From NCBI GenBank assembly GCA_040218415.1, contig JAVJRN010000080.1:1-64000 (forward strand): a DNA stretch of 64,000 bases, read 5' to 3'. This document shows, piece after piece, positions 32,627 through 42,173 of the stretch (position 1 is the stretch's first letter; each line of letters starts with the position of its first letter). The translations under genes and the position numbers were made by a program. The notes below the pieces were generated by a model. The model searched no databases. It had not been told where the DNA came from and saw nothing but the letters and a program-made list of their open reading frames with translations. The DNA comes from JAVJRN01 sp040218415 (GTDB lineage Bacteria > Bacteroidota > Bacteroidia > Cytophagales > Cyclobacteriaceae).

Positions 32627-34522
32627 TTATCCTGCGCCCTTGATGATCGCGTCTACTACTTCTGGATTCAATAAAGTGGAAGTATCTCCGAGTTGATCAG
32701 ACTCGCCTGAAGCAACCTTTCTCAGAATTCTTCGCATAATTTTTCCAGAGCGTGTTTTAGGTAACCCCGGCACTATTTGCACTTTATCCGGTTTAGCGAT
32801 TGGCCCGATGATTTTACTTACCGTTTCGCGTATTTCGTTTTTAAGGCTTTCTTCTGTCCTTCCTTCCATATCGCATATTACATACGCGTAAATGCCCTGG
32901 CCTTTTACATCGTGTGGGTAACCTACTACGGCAGACTCAATGACTTTTGGATGTTCATTGATCGCATTTTCCACTTCTGCCGTGCCCATTCTATGTCCTG
33001 AGACATTGATCACATCATCCACTCTTCCTAAAATTCTTAAGTAGCCGTCGTGATCTCTTTTGGCTCCATCTCCTGTAAAATACATCCCGGGATAGGTGGA
33101 GAAATACGTTTGCTTGCATCTTTCATGATCCCCATAGGTCGTTCTCAACATGGACGGCCAAGGAAACTTAATGCACAAGTTTCCTTGAACATTATTGCCT
33201 TTCAGCTCTTTACCATCAGGATCGACAATCACCGGTACAATTCCTGGCAATGGTAATGACGCATGTGCTGGCTTATTTGGTGTAACTCCTGCCAATGCCG
33301 AAATCATGATACCGCCAGTTTCAGTCTGCCACCAGGTATCTACCAGTGGACAATTTCCCTTACCAATGTGGTCATGGTACCAATGCCAAGCTTCTTCATT
33401 GATAGGTTCACCAACCGAGCCAATCACTTTTAATGACGCTAAACTATAAGGTTCAATCGGCGCTAATCCGTACGCTTGTAACGCGCGAATCGCCGTTGGC
33501 GCGGTATAAAACTGATTCACTTGGTGTTTGTCAACAACTTCCCAAAAACGTCCGGCATTTGGATAAGTGGGAACTCCTTCAAACATGACCGTGGTAGCCC
33601 CAGCAAGTAATGGCCCATATACGATGTAAGAATGACCAGTAATCCAACCAACATCGGCCGTACACCAATACACATCTCCTGTGCTGTATTGAAATACATT
33701 GACGAATGAATAGTAGGTATATACCATATAACCTCCACACGTATGCACCACTCCTTTTGGCTTGCCTGTAGAACCCGAAGTGTAAAGGATAAATAACATG
33801 TCCTCTGCATCCATCACTTCAGCAGGGCAGTCGGTCGGTTGTCCTTCTATGGCATCATGCCACCACAAGTCACGACCAGCTTTCATCGTCACTTCGGTTC
33901 CAGTTCTTTTTAAAACAATAATCTTCTCAATGGTTGTGGTCTTTTCCACAGCTTCATCCACCAAAGACTTGACAGGTATAGACTTAGCACCCCGGTAATT
34001 TCCATCGGAAGTGAGTACCATTTTTGCCTCACAATCATTGATTCTATCCGCAAGTGAAGTAGACGAAAAACCAGCGAAAACAACAGAATGTACAGCGCCA
34101 ATTCGTGCACAGGCCATCATGGCGATAGCTGCTTCTGGAACCATCGGCATATATATGATTACGCGATCTCCTTTTTTGATGCCATTTGCTTTCATGGCAT
34201 TGGAAAACTGACATACTTTTTCGTAAAGCTGCCTATATGATAAGGTTATCGCTTCATCTCCAGGTTCATTTGGTTCCCAGATTATAGCTGGTGCATCCCC
34301 CATCGTATAAAGATGACGATCGAGCATGTTTTCAGTAATGTTGAGTTTACCATTGACGAACCATTTAACATCTGGTCCTTCAAAATTCCATTCCAGATCA
34401 GTGTCCCATTTCTTTTTCCAATGAAACGACTCTGCTACTCTGGACCAAAATTGTTCTGGCTGTGAAACACTTTTTTGATATTCGTGAATGTATCCACTTA
34501 GGGTTTGAATTTTATGACTCAT
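32627..34522 (-). CDS. acs: Acetyl-CoA synthetase (AMP-forming)
   Basis: This 631-residue enzyme activates acetate with ATP and CoA to acetyl-CoA. Adenylate-forming motifs are present: LYTSGSTGKPKGVVHT, WWQTETGG, YFTGDGAKRDHDGY and the C-terminal PKTRSGKIMRR whose Lys is the acylation target of Pat-type acetyltransferases. The length and N-terminus (FHWKKKWDTDLEW) are typical of Acs, not of longer-chain enzymes. It is the last gene of the operon that contains the acetate-type symporter and transporter-kinase, 30 bp after the receiver gene. Confidence 0.97.
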   Translation of the reverse strand: MSHKIQTLSGYIHEYQKSVSQPEQFWSRVAESFHWKKKWDTDLEWNFEGPDVKWFVNGKLNITENMLDRHLYTMGDAPAIIWEPNEPGDEAITLSYRQLYEKVCQFSNAMKANGIKKGDRVIIYMPMVPEAAIAMMACARIGAVHSVVFAGFSSTSLADRINDCEAKMVLTSDGNYRGAKSIPVKSLVDEAVEKTTTIEKIIVLKRTGTEVTMKAGRDLWWHDAIEGQPTDCPAEVMDAEDMLFILYTSGSTGKPKGVVHTCGGYMVYTYYSFVNVFQYSTGDVYWCTADVGWITGHSYIVYGPLLAGATTVMFEGVPTYPNAGRFWEVVDKHQVNQFYTAPTAIRALQAYGLAPIEPYSLASLKVIGSVGEPINEEAWHWYHDHIGKGNCPLVDTWWQTETGGIMISALAGVTPNKPAHASLPLPGIVPVIVDPDGKELKGNNVQGNLCIKFPWPSMLRTTYGDHERCKQTYFSTYPGMYFTGDGAKRDHDGYLRILGRVDDVINVSGHRMGTAEVENAINEHPKVIESAVVGYPHDVKGQGIYAYVICDMEGRTEESLKNEIRETVSKIIGPIAKPDKVQIVPGLPKTRSGKIMRRILRKVASGESDQLGDTSTLLNPEVVDAIIKGAG

Positions 34523-34552
34523 GTTTATCTTCTTTAAATACTACTTTTTCGT

Positions 34553-34918
34553 TTATACTGATAAATTTCTAACTTGTTTGAGTAATTCTCGGGTTGAAAA
34601 TGGCTTGGTTACATATAAGTCAGCACCCATAGCAAGTCCTTTTTCAATGTCTTCTTTTTTAGACTTTGCGGTTAAAAATATGATTTTAACATTTTGCAAT
34701 TCGGGTGACTTTTTAATGTGCTGACAAACTTCATATCCATCAACCTGAGGCATCATGATATCCAATATGATGATATTTGGCACGCTTTGGTTCAAAATAT
34801 CTATGGCCTCCATCCCATCTCTAGCAATAAATACCTGATAGCCCGCCTTCTTCATCAAAAACTCCAGCGAGAGTAAAATATTTGGTTCATCATCGACTAA
34901 TAAAAGTTTTAGGCTCAT
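34553..34918 (-). CDS. Single-domain response regulator paired with the symporter-kinase
   Basis: The 121-residue protein is a receiver domain only, with DDE at residues 9-11, phospho-acceptor Asp53 (IILDIMMP), the Thr of FLTAKSK and Lys in VTKPFS. Its ATG overlaps the stop of the symporter-kinase gene by four bases, so it is the cognate receiver. Without an output domain it must act on another protein, possibly a second relay component outside the window. Confidence 0.9.
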   Translation of the reverse strand: MSLKLLLVDDEPNILLSLEFLMKKAGYQVFIARDGMEAIDILNQSVPNIIILDIMMPQVDGYEVCQHIKKSPELQNVKIIFLTAKSKKEDIEKGLAMGADLYVTKPFSTRELLKQVRNLSV

Positions 34919-37581
34919 TTGACTAATTTTTCATCTTCTATTGGCAAACTAAATAAAATTGTGGTGCCTCTTTCGACTTCACTTTTAATCCAGATATTAC
35001 CTCCGTGCATCTCCACGATCTCTTTTGTGATGGCCAAACCGAGACCCGTGCCAACTGGCTTTTTTAAAGTTTGATCATTCGCTTGAAAGAACTTTTCAAA
35101 AACCCTTTCTTGATTTTCCTTTAAAATCCCCTTCCCTTGATCGGCAACACTTACGATAACTGCACGCTCCTTTCTGCTCGTTCGTAATACGATTTCACCA
35201 CCTTCATTACTAAATTTTATGGCATTTGAAAGTAGGTTGATCAACACTTGCTGCATTCTATCTTGGTCTGTTAGGACGGTAATTTCTTCCGTGTCAAAAC
35301 GGCAAGAAATTCGAATGTTTTTTACTTTAGTAAGTGCCTCTACAGCATGGATGCTTTGCCATATCAAAGCATGTAATTTCAATGGAACAAAATATATTTC
35401 TGTTTTCCGAGATTGGAGTTTTTCAAGGTCAAGCACTTGATTGATCAGCCTTGTCATTCTTTCTGATTCGTGAATAACAATATTCAAAAAATCATTACGC
35501 TCCTCCTCTTCCAGATCTTGGTTATCATAAATTATTTCAGTCATCGCGCGTATAGATGTTAAGGGCGTTCGCATTTCATGGGTAACAGTTGAGATAAAAT
35601 CATCTTTTTCTTTATCCAAGTTTTTCAAACGTTCGTTTGCTTTCTCTAGCTCCGCTGTTTTGCTCAAAAGCTGTTTTGACTTTTCATGCAGTTCAGCATT
35701 CAATTTAGCGAATTGCTGTTTTTCTTTCACAACAACCAAGACATCATCTACGGCAATGTTGTCCTCTTGAGCTATAGAAGAAATAATCATTCTAGCGGAT
35801 GCGGCACCAACGGCGCTGTTGAGTAAATTTTCGGCATGACCGATAAATTCCGGATTGACAAAGCCATCCATTTCAAGAGGCGCATCGTACTGTGATTTAA
35901 AAAGCCGTTTTTCCAATTTCACGCGTGGCTTTCCCAAAATATTTTCCAATACCCTGGTAATATCAAAAAGAACCATTTGTCCTGTCCACCTATTGGAATT
36001 GCCCTCGATAGTAGAATAATTGTATGCCTCAACAAAATAATTTGCCATATTTCGCTCACTTGCTGATGGCTTAGATACATAAATGCCCACGACCATACCC
36101 AGAATATTGAACAGCATAGACCAGTAAGTCGCATGAACAATATTGCTTTCGAAATGCAATCCAAACAATTGCTCCGGATTAAGAAAAGCTATACCGTAAG
36201 GTCCTTGTGCCAACCATGATTCTGGAAGTAAACCTACTTCAATGATATTGGGGATCACGAGGGTATAAAACCATACAAGAAAACCAGAAACCATTGCAAA
36301 AACGGCACTGGACTTTGTCAATCCCCGCCAGTATAATGAACCTAAAAAAACAGGTGCAAACTGGATCCCCGCAACAAATGAAATGAGTCCAATGGATGAT
36401 AAAGAGAAACTATTCGCGACGAAAGCAAAATATAAGTAAGACATTGTCAAAATAAGTATCACCGAGAATCGCTGGGCAAACAATGTTTTTTGTGTGTTGA
36501 TTTTAACCAGTGCTGTATTTTTAATGATTAATGGCATCACAATATTATTACTCACCATGATGCTTAAAGCAATGGTCGATACCATAATCATGCTGGTAGC
36601 CGCGGAAAAACCTCCAACATAAGTGAACAAAGTAATAAAGCCATTGCCCACGCTTTGCGGAAGAGCCAAAACGTAATTGTCAGGATCAACAGATTCTCCG
36701 AGTATCAACTCTCCACCCAAAGCGATTGGGATTACAAATAAGTTGATTAGCACGAGGTATACTGGAAATAACCAAATAGCCTTTTTCAGATGTGCTACAT
36801 TCTGATTCTCGGTGACGGCCATATGAAACTGACGGGGCAGAAAAATAATCGCCGACATAGAAAGTAAAATCATCGTAAACCACTCAGTGCCATCTATAGA
36901 ATTAAACTGATCGATCTTCTTCAAATCGACTTGACGGAAAATATCAGAGTAGCCGTCAAACATTCCATAAGTCACAAAAAGGCCTACCGATAGGAATGCG
37001 ACCAGCTTAACAATGGAATCCAATGCAATAATGGTTACCAAACCACTATGTTTTTCATTGGAATTCACTGTTCTAAAAGCAATGATCAAAACGAACAGTC
37101 CTATAATAAATGTTATAATCAAACTCGGTTTCTCAATAGCCGACTGATTATCAAGCAATTGGCTCAATGCATTGGTCACAGCCTTGATCTGAATAGCAAT
37201 GTAAGGGACAATACTCACTACACTTAACAATGTCACCAACACACTTAGCCTGATGCTTTTGCCAAACCTTGCAGAAATAAAGTCAGCGAGAGAGTTAAGT
37301 CTCAATGCATTTGAAATGCGAATAATCTTGCGAACAATGATCCACCACAAAGGCATGGTGATAATCGGGCCCACGTAAATGGCTACAAAAGAAATTCCAT
37401 CAACTGCCGCTTTTCCTACGCTACCATAGTATGTCCAAGAAGTACAATAGACGGCCAAAGAAAGCGCATAAATATATGGGCTGATCGGCCTTTTTCTTTT
37501 TTTACTATCTACCGCGTAAGCAATACCTGCGAGTAAACCCAAATATCCAGCAGACAGCAGTATGAGGCTCCAATAGCTCAT
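34915..37581 (-). CDS. Sodium/solute symporter-histidine kinase fusion (CbrA-like)
   Basis: This 888-residue protein joins an SSS-type transporter-like domain of about 12-13 membrane helices (residues 1 to about 505) to a cytoplasmic linker (LLNSAVGAASARMIISS), a coiled coil (about 610-655), HisKA with His668 (VTHEMRTP) and HATPase_c (DQGKGI, GTGLGLAI). In CbrA-type proteins the transporter module senses or couples to a solute. Here the operon with an acetate-type symporter and acs makes acetate or another short-chain acid the likely signal. It lacks the PAS and receiver domains of some relatives; the receiver is the next gene. It overlaps both neighbours by 4 bp. Confidence 0.92.
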   Translation of the reverse strand: MSYWSLILLSAGYLGLLAGIAYAVDSKKRKRPISPYIYALSLAVYCTSWTYYGSVGKAAVDGISFVAIYVGPIITMPLWWIIVRKIIRISNALRLNSLADFISARFGKSIRLSVLVTLLSVVSIVPYIAIQIKAVTNALSQLLDNQSAIEKPSLIITFIIGLFVLIIAFRTVNSNEKHSGLVTIIALDSIVKLVAFLSVGLFVTYGMFDGYSDIFRQVDLKKIDQFNSIDGTEWFTMILLSMSAIIFLPRQFHMAVTENQNVAHLKKAIWLFPVYLVLINLFVIPIALGGELILGESVDPDNYVLALPQSVGNGFITLFTYVGGFSAATSMIMVSTIALSIMVSNNIVMPLIIKNTALVKINTQKTLFAQRFSVILILTMSYLYFAFVANSFSLSSIGLISFVAGIQFAPVFLGSLYWRGLTKSSAVFAMVSGFLVWFYTLVIPNIIEVGLLPESWLAQGPYGIAFLNPEQLFGLHFESNIVHATYWSMLFNILGMVVGIYVSKPSASERNMANYFVEAYNYSTIEGNSNRWTGQMVLFDITRVLENILGKPRVKLEKRLFKSQYDAPLEMDGFVNPEFIGHAENLLNSAVGAASARMIISSIAQEDNIAVDDVLVVVKEKQQFAKLNAELHEKSKQLLSKTAELEKANERLKNLDKEKDDFISTVTHEMRTPLTSIRAMTEIIYDNQDLEEEERNDFLNIVIHESERMTRLINQVLDLEKLQSRKTEIYFVPLKLHALIWQSIHAVEALTKVKNIRISCRFDTEEITVLTDQDRMQQVLINLLSNAIKFSNEGGEIVLRTSRKERAVIVSVADQGKGILKENQERVFEKFFQANDQTLKKPVGTGLGLAITKEIVEMHGGNIWIKSEVERGTTILFSLPIEDEKLVK

Positions 37582-37772
37582 TTATTTTTCCCCAATCTGG
37601 TACTTAAATAATAAAGTATAAAAATTGAAACCGTGCTTATTGCTAGGAGATAATAAACAAGGGCAGGTATATAGGCTAGCGTTCCCTCAGCGATGGAAAC
37701 GAAAGGTTCATTAAAAGCTATCAGTAACCCGAAAAAAACAATGATTAATGTAAAATTGAGTTTTGATTTCAT
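37578..37772 (-). CDS. Small two-helix membrane protein of the acetate operon
   Basis: A 64-residue protein with two predicted membrane helices (about residues 6-20 and 32-56) and a basic C-terminus. Its stop overlaps the start of the symporter-kinase gene by four bases. I do not recognise a family. Position and coupling suggest a small subunit of the symporter-kinase, by analogy with DUF4212 pairing with the symporter in the same operon; this is inference. Confidence 0.7.
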   Translation of the reverse strand: MKSKLNFTLIIVFFGLLIAFNEPFVSIAEGTLAYIPALVYYLLAISTVSIFILYYLSTRLGKNK

Positions 37773-37821
37773 TTAGTAAAAGATAATAACTCCTTAATTA
37801 CTAGCCTATTATAATCCTGTA

Positions 37822-39510
37822 TTAATGATCCTGTGCAGCTCCCGCTCCACGAGGATATCTAATGTTTTCAACCATTTCTGTTACATCTTCTGGAGCTGGA
37901 GGCGTAAATCTTGAGATAACAAGGCTCACTATCACATTGACACACATAGCCACGGCTCCAAAACCCTCAGGCGAAATACCAAACCACCAATCATCAGGTC
38001 CACCGCCACCAAAGGCGTCAAACTTGAATTTGACCATGTAGAAAAGCATCAAAGTAATGCCCACAACCATTCCAGCTATTGCGCCTTCTTTGTTCATCCT
38101 TTTGTCGAAAATACCGAGTATAATCGCTGGAAAAAAGGAGGCAGCAGCCAATCCAAAGGCCAAGGCTACTACAGCCGCTACAAAACCAGGAGGATTAATA
38201 CCAAAATAACCAGCAACAACTACTGCAACAGCAGCACCAATTCTCGCCCAAAGCAACTCTCCTTTTTCAGAGATATCCGGTTTGATTTGTTTCTTAATTA
38301 AATCATGTGCCACACTTGTAGAGATCACCAATAACAGTCCTGCTGCAGTTGACAATGCTGCCGCCAAGCCACCAGCAGCTACCAAAGCAATAACCCAGTT
38401 GGGCAGCTTGGCTATTTCTGGATTGGCCAATACTATGATATCTCGATCAATAATGAGTTCGTTTTTTTCAGCATCAGCCACGTATTGAATTAAATTATCG
38501 CCGTTTTTATCTTCGTACTTGATCAGTCCTGTTTTCTCCCAGTTGCTAAACCATTCTGGCATATCAGCATAAGGCTTGTTCGAAACCGTATTAATAAGGT
38601 TGGTTCTGGCAAAAGCAGCAATAGCTGGAGCAGTAGTATAAAGTATAGCGATTAAAATGAGTGCATAACCAGCGCTGATACGGGCATCTTTTACTTTAGG
38701 CACTGTGAAAAACCGCACAATTACATGCGGTAAACCCGCAGTTCCAGCCATCAAGGCCAGGGTAATTGCAAATACATCTAAAGTAGACTTGGAACCACTC
38801 GTATATTCTGCAAACCCTAGTTCAACATGCAATTGATCTAGTTTGTCAAGCAAATAGGTTCCATCGCTTAATGTGCCACCAAAGCCTAATTGAGGTAATA
38901 CATTTCCAGTTAATTGGAAAGAGATGAAAAACGCAGGTACCATAAAGGCAAAAATCAATACACAATATTGGGCTACCTGAGTGTAAGTAATGCCCTTCAT
39001 TCCACCAAGAACGGCATAGAAAAACACCAACGCCATACCGATGATGACACCAGTATTAATAGGCACTTCAAGGAATCTTGAAAAAACCACACCCACGCCT
39101 CTCATTTGTCCGGCTACATAGGTGAACGAAACGATGATCGCACAGATCACCGCAACTGTTCGGGCGACATCTGAATAATATCTGTCTCCAATAAAATCTG
39201 GCACGGTGAATTTTCCGAATTTTCTTAAATAAGGAGCCAGTAAAAGCGCTAAGAGCACATAACCTCCTGTCCAGCCCATCAAATAAACTGCGCCATCATA
39301 ACCCATAAATGAGATGAGGCCAGCCATTGAGATAAATGAAGCTGCCGACATCCAGTCTGCTGCAGTAGCCATCCCGTTTGCAAGAGGGGAAACTCCTCCT
39401 CCAGCCACGTAAAATTCTTTGGTAGAGCCTGCTCTAGACCAAATAGCGATTCCAATGTAGAGCGCAAAAGTCACTCCTACGATTATATATGTCCAAGTTT
39501 GTACATCCAT
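37822..39510 (-). CDS. Sodium/solute symporter, acetate-type (VC_2705 subfamily)
   Basis: This 562-residue SSS-family transporter has about 13 membrane helices and the family features IWSRAGSTKEFYVAGGGVSP, MATAADWMSAASF and GFGGTLSDGTYLL. With the adjacent DUF4212 protein it forms the two-part transporter known as Na_symport_lg/sm (VC_2705 type), related to the acetate permease ActP. Substrate is probably acetate or another short carboxylate, given acs downstream. It lies 21 bp after the small subunit gene. Confidence 0.92.
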   Translation of the reverse strand: MDVQTWTYIIVGVTFALYIGIAIWSRAGSTKEFYVAGGGVSPLANGMATAADWMSAASFISMAGLISFMGYDGAVYLMGWTGGYVLLALLLAPYLRKFGKFTVPDFIGDRYYSDVARTVAVICAIIVSFTYVAGQMRGVGVVFSRFLEVPINTGVIIGMALVFFYAVLGGMKGITYTQVAQYCVLIFAFMVPAFFISFQLTGNVLPQLGFGGTLSDGTYLLDKLDQLHVELGFAEYTSGSKSTLDVFAITLALMAGTAGLPHVIVRFFTVPKVKDARISAGYALILIAILYTTAPAIAAFARTNLINTVSNKPYADMPEWFSNWEKTGLIKYEDKNGDNLIQYVADAEKNELIIDRDIIVLANPEIAKLPNWVIALVAAGGLAAALSTAAGLLLVISTSVAHDLIKKQIKPDISEKGELLWARIGAAVAVVVAGYFGINPPGFVAAVVALAFGLAAASFFPAIILGIFDKRMNKEGAIAGMVVGITLMLFYMVKFKFDAFGGGGPDDWWFGISPEGFGAVAMCVNVIVSLVISRFTPPAPEDVTEMVENIRYPRGAGAAQDH

Positions 39511-39531
39511 GATAATATTCTATTAATAGGT

Positions 39532-39789
39532 TTATTTTTCGTCTACATCAAAATCCTTGTCCAGCTTGTTCATCAGCCTGACATAGATGAAAATAAGAAT
39601 GACGAATGTGTAAATGGAACCTTGCTGGGCAAACCAGAAACCAAGTTTAAACCCTCCAATTCTTATACTGTTAAGCTCCTCTGCGAACAGTATTCCTGCA
39701 CCGAATGAGACTGCAAACCAGATGGAGAGTAGTGTCAATAGGTAATTTAAATTCCTATTCCAATAAATTTTACGTTGTGTTTTATCCAT
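39532..39789 (-). CDS. DUF4212 small subunit of the sodium/solute symporter
   Basis: The 85-residue protein has two membrane helices and the DUF4212 pattern: YWNRNLNYLLTLLSIWFAVSFG, then FKLGFWFAQQGSIYTFVILIFIYVRLMN. The family is found almost only next to VC_2705-type symporters, as here (21 bp upstream of that gene). Confidence 0.93.
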   Translation of the reverse strand: MDKTQRKIYWNRNLNYLLTLLSIWFAVSFGAGILFAEELNSIRIGGFKLGFWFAQQGSIYTFVILIFIYVRLMNKLDKDFDVDEK

Positions 39790-39803
39790 GATTATTTTTT
39801 TGA

Positions 39804-41126
39804 TTAAAGAAAAACATGAAGCTGAAGCCTAAACTGCCTTGTGCCGTTTGGCACGCCGCTCGCATTTACTCCACCTTCTAAAGGGTTATTTGAAATTGTA
39901 TGATATTCTGCTGTGATTTTTGCGTGGTGACCATTAACGAAGTAATTGACACCAAAATCAAGTGCGTTGAGGTTGTCATCAAAAGCATCGTAATTTCCTG
40001 ACTGAAAGGCCAAATAGGGCATCAGCTTTATTTTGTCTACGTAGTAACCTAAGTGACCATAAAGGTTCGTGCCTGTGCCAGCCCAGCGTGACATAAAATC
40101 ATCACCATAATTAAAGTTAATCACCGAGGCATATGCATTCATTGCATTTCCCTTATTCCCAATTGGCATATCCAAAAATATGTCTCCCGCTACATGAGTA
40201 ATGTTTGAGTGTTCATTGGTGGATGTATTAAACATGCCACTGGGGTGAGCAAAAAAGCCTAAACCAAAAGCCAATATCTTTTTTGCTCCAAGGTAAGTTC
40301 CGACATTATGAGGAAGCTTAGGTGATTCCGTGTCAAACACATTGTAGCGGAAATATCCCTCGATTATCGTATTGCCTACTAAATTATTCCCCTCAAGATT
40401 ATTCGAACCTGCATAAATAAGGTCAGTTTTTCCACCAAAATCCTGTCCTGCTCCTAAAGAATTATTTGCATTCATAGGGTTGTTTATAGCCATACGGTAA
40501 TCAAACTTACCAAGCTCTCCTTTAAAATAAACCCCCAAATGACGTGCAAACTGGTCAGTAATTCCTAATGAGTGCCAATGAACAAAAGGTCTGGTATTGT
40601 CCATAGTCATGAAGTTGAGTGTACTCTGGCTTGCAAGTCTAGTCAGCCCCTTCCAATAATGAAGACCAGCTCCTACGTATATTTGATTACCTCTTGACAA
40701 TTTAAATTCTGTCCATGCACCATGTAAAAAAAGCTGTGGCGAATCCCCATTATTGCCCAGAGAGGTCATGTTTCCTGTATTGAGACTATTTAAACCCCAG
40801 TGTGTTAAAATCAAAAAGCGGGGTGATATCTGAGCGAAAGCTAAAACCCGAGATCGACGTAGAGAAGTTGAAACATTTGTTTTCGTATTCTCAATGGACA
40901 AGTTGTTGGTTTGTACCCAGACCTGATGCCACATGATAAGTCTTAGATATTTTGATCCGTCTTCGGACAATTTAAGCGTCAATGGTTTGTAGCTGTGATC
41001 AACCTCTTGCTGTGTTATTTTATCCCAGTCCTTTTTGTTTGTCTTAGTCCCATCTGGGTCAGATGAAGCGAATAGCATACAGGGAAACAGAAATATAAAG
41101 AAAAACATGCATTTCATCACTTCCAA
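39804..41126 (-). CDS. Outer-membrane porin-like beta-barrel protein
   Basis: A 440-residue protein with a signal peptide (cleavage near MLFAS, residue ~22) and a sequence rich in alternating aromatic and Gly/Asn residues, ending in LHVFL, as in outer-membrane beta-barrels. The 15-18 strand-like repeats such as HWGLNSLNTGN and YVGAGLHYWKG suggest a porin that lets the substrate of the symporter cross the outer membrane. It is the first gene of the operon. A start at Met4 is also possible. Confidence 0.8.
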   Translation of the reverse strand: MEVMKCMFFFIFLFPCMLFASSDPDGTKTNKKDWDKITQQEVDHSYKPLTLKLSEDGSKYLRLIMWHQVWVQTNNLSIENTKTNVSTSLRRSRVLAFAQISPRFLILTHWGLNSLNTGNMTSLGNNGDSPQLFLHGAWTEFKLSRGNQIYVGAGLHYWKGLTRLASQSTLNFMTMDNTRPFVHWHSLGITDQFARHLGVYFKGELGKFDYRMAINNPMNANNSLGAGQDFGGKTDLIYAGSNNLEGNNLVGNTIIEGYFRYNVFDTESPKLPHNVGTYLGAKKILAFGLGFFAHPSGMFNTSTNEHSNITHVAGDIFLDMPIGNKGNAMNAYASVINFNYGDDFMSRWAGTGTNLYGHLGYYVDKIKLMPYLAFQSGNYDAFDDNLNALDFGVNYFVNGHHAKITAEYHTISNNPLEGGVNASGVPNGTRQFRLQLHVFL

Positions 41127-41239
41127 TTTATAGGATATATAATTGCGATTTTGTTAATTAATCACTGTTAAAGAGATCCTAAATTGAATTATTTGCAACA
41201 ACAATTGTAATTGACAGTAGCTTATTGGTAAGCATATAG

Positions 41240-41659
41240 CTATTCCCTAAAACGCTCCCACTTAATCATCATGTATTTATCTCCAAGCTCTGTCAGCACC
41301 ATTCCTGCTTCTTTTAAGCTGCTTTTTTGAGATATAAATGAAACTAACTCACTATGCGTAAGCACTTTATAGGTAGGTCTATATTGATTGTTTGTGGGGC
41401 GCTTGTAGCCGTATTTTTTAACCCAGTTCATCACTGAAACATGGCTTACCCCAAGGATTCTTTCTATTTCTCTGTAGCTGATTCCTTCCAAATACAGCTG
41501 TAAAGCCTTTACAACATAATACGCGTCAATTTCTTTTCCTAGCTTTGATACAGTGTAGTTGTAATCACAATTTTTACATTTATATCTTTGTCGATCATTG
41601 ACAACTCCACTTTTAGTATGCTTTTGAGAGCCACATTTTGGACATTCTGGAAGTTTCAT
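41240..41659 (-). CDS. Orphan IS1 InsA-like zinc-ribbon/HTH protein
   Basis: The 139-residue protein begins with a zinc ribbon (CPKCGSQKHTKSG, then YKCKNCDYNYTVS; four cysteines) followed by a helix-turn-helix (about 46-85; YREIERILGVSHVSVMNWVKKYG). This is the DNA-binding half of the IS1 transposase (InsA). The C-terminal ~50 residues are unlike a transposase and no InsB catalytic frame or IS ends are present. It is probably a domesticated DNA-binding protein. It sits 113 bp upstream of the acetate operon on the same strand, and its own promoter has a tandem 16-bp repeat. Confidence 0.75.
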   Translation of the reverse strand: MKLPECPKCGSQKHTKSGVVNDRQRYKCKNCDYNYTVSKLGKEIDAYYVVKALQLYLEGISYREIERILGVSHVSVMNWVKKYGYKRPTNNQYRPTYKVLTHSELVSFISQKSSLKEAGMVLTELGDKYMMIKWERFRE

Positions 41660-41677
41660 ATTTACGCTCCTTTAGAG

Positions 41678-41712
41678 ATATATCTATTTAGCATAAATAT
41701 ATCTATTTAGCA
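41678..41712. promoter_or_regulatory. Tandem 16-bp direct repeats upstream of the InsA-like gene
   Basis: ATATATCTATTTAGCA occurs at 41678-41693 and again at 41697-41712, 19 bp apart start to start. The first copy begins 19 bp from the start codon. The spacing of nearly two helical turns suits an autoregulatory operator overlapping the promoter. Confidence 0.6.
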
Positions 41713-41773
41713 ATATTTAATAGTTATGATAGTCGGCAGACGATAAAGAAAATTCATTAATCGTCACATAATA

Positions 41774-41964
41774 ACTTGGGTTCGATTATTCAGCATTCGT
41801 TCTAGAGTCAATGCGATATGTTTTAAGCTTGAAGGGATTAGAAAATTGAAGCAATCTGCTAGGAAAGGGGAGATTGCTTCAATAAAAACCTCATTTTAAT
41901 CGGTTCTTATTTCGCAAAGACGATTTTAACGCTGATTTCAATGTTTTATTAATCGAGCTCAGGT
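41774..41964 (-). mobile_element. MITE-like element, copy B
   Basis: This 191-bp element is the inverted counterpart of copy A at 17875-18064. Its ends are ACTTGGGTTCGATTA and inverted AATCGAGCTCAGGT, flanked by a different 5-bp direct repeat TAATA (41769-41773 and 41965-41969). The central hairpin reads GAAGCAATCT/AGATTGCTTC: one base pair has changed on both sides relative to copy A, keeping the stem intact. Confidence 0.85.
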
Positions 41965-42173
41965 TAATAAATATAAGAGGATTATTACTTTCAGTGGCGC
42001 TAAAGCTTGTCATGAGGCTTTTTGGCATCAATTAGTTGTCGATTCTCAAAAGTAAAAATGTGCTCTTAGGTTATGTGTGTCCAAAGTAAGTTTTACTAAA
42101 GCATTGAAAAATAACGACACTTACACCGAACCAGTCATCAATTGAGCTATCGCTAATAAATGGCATTAAACCC

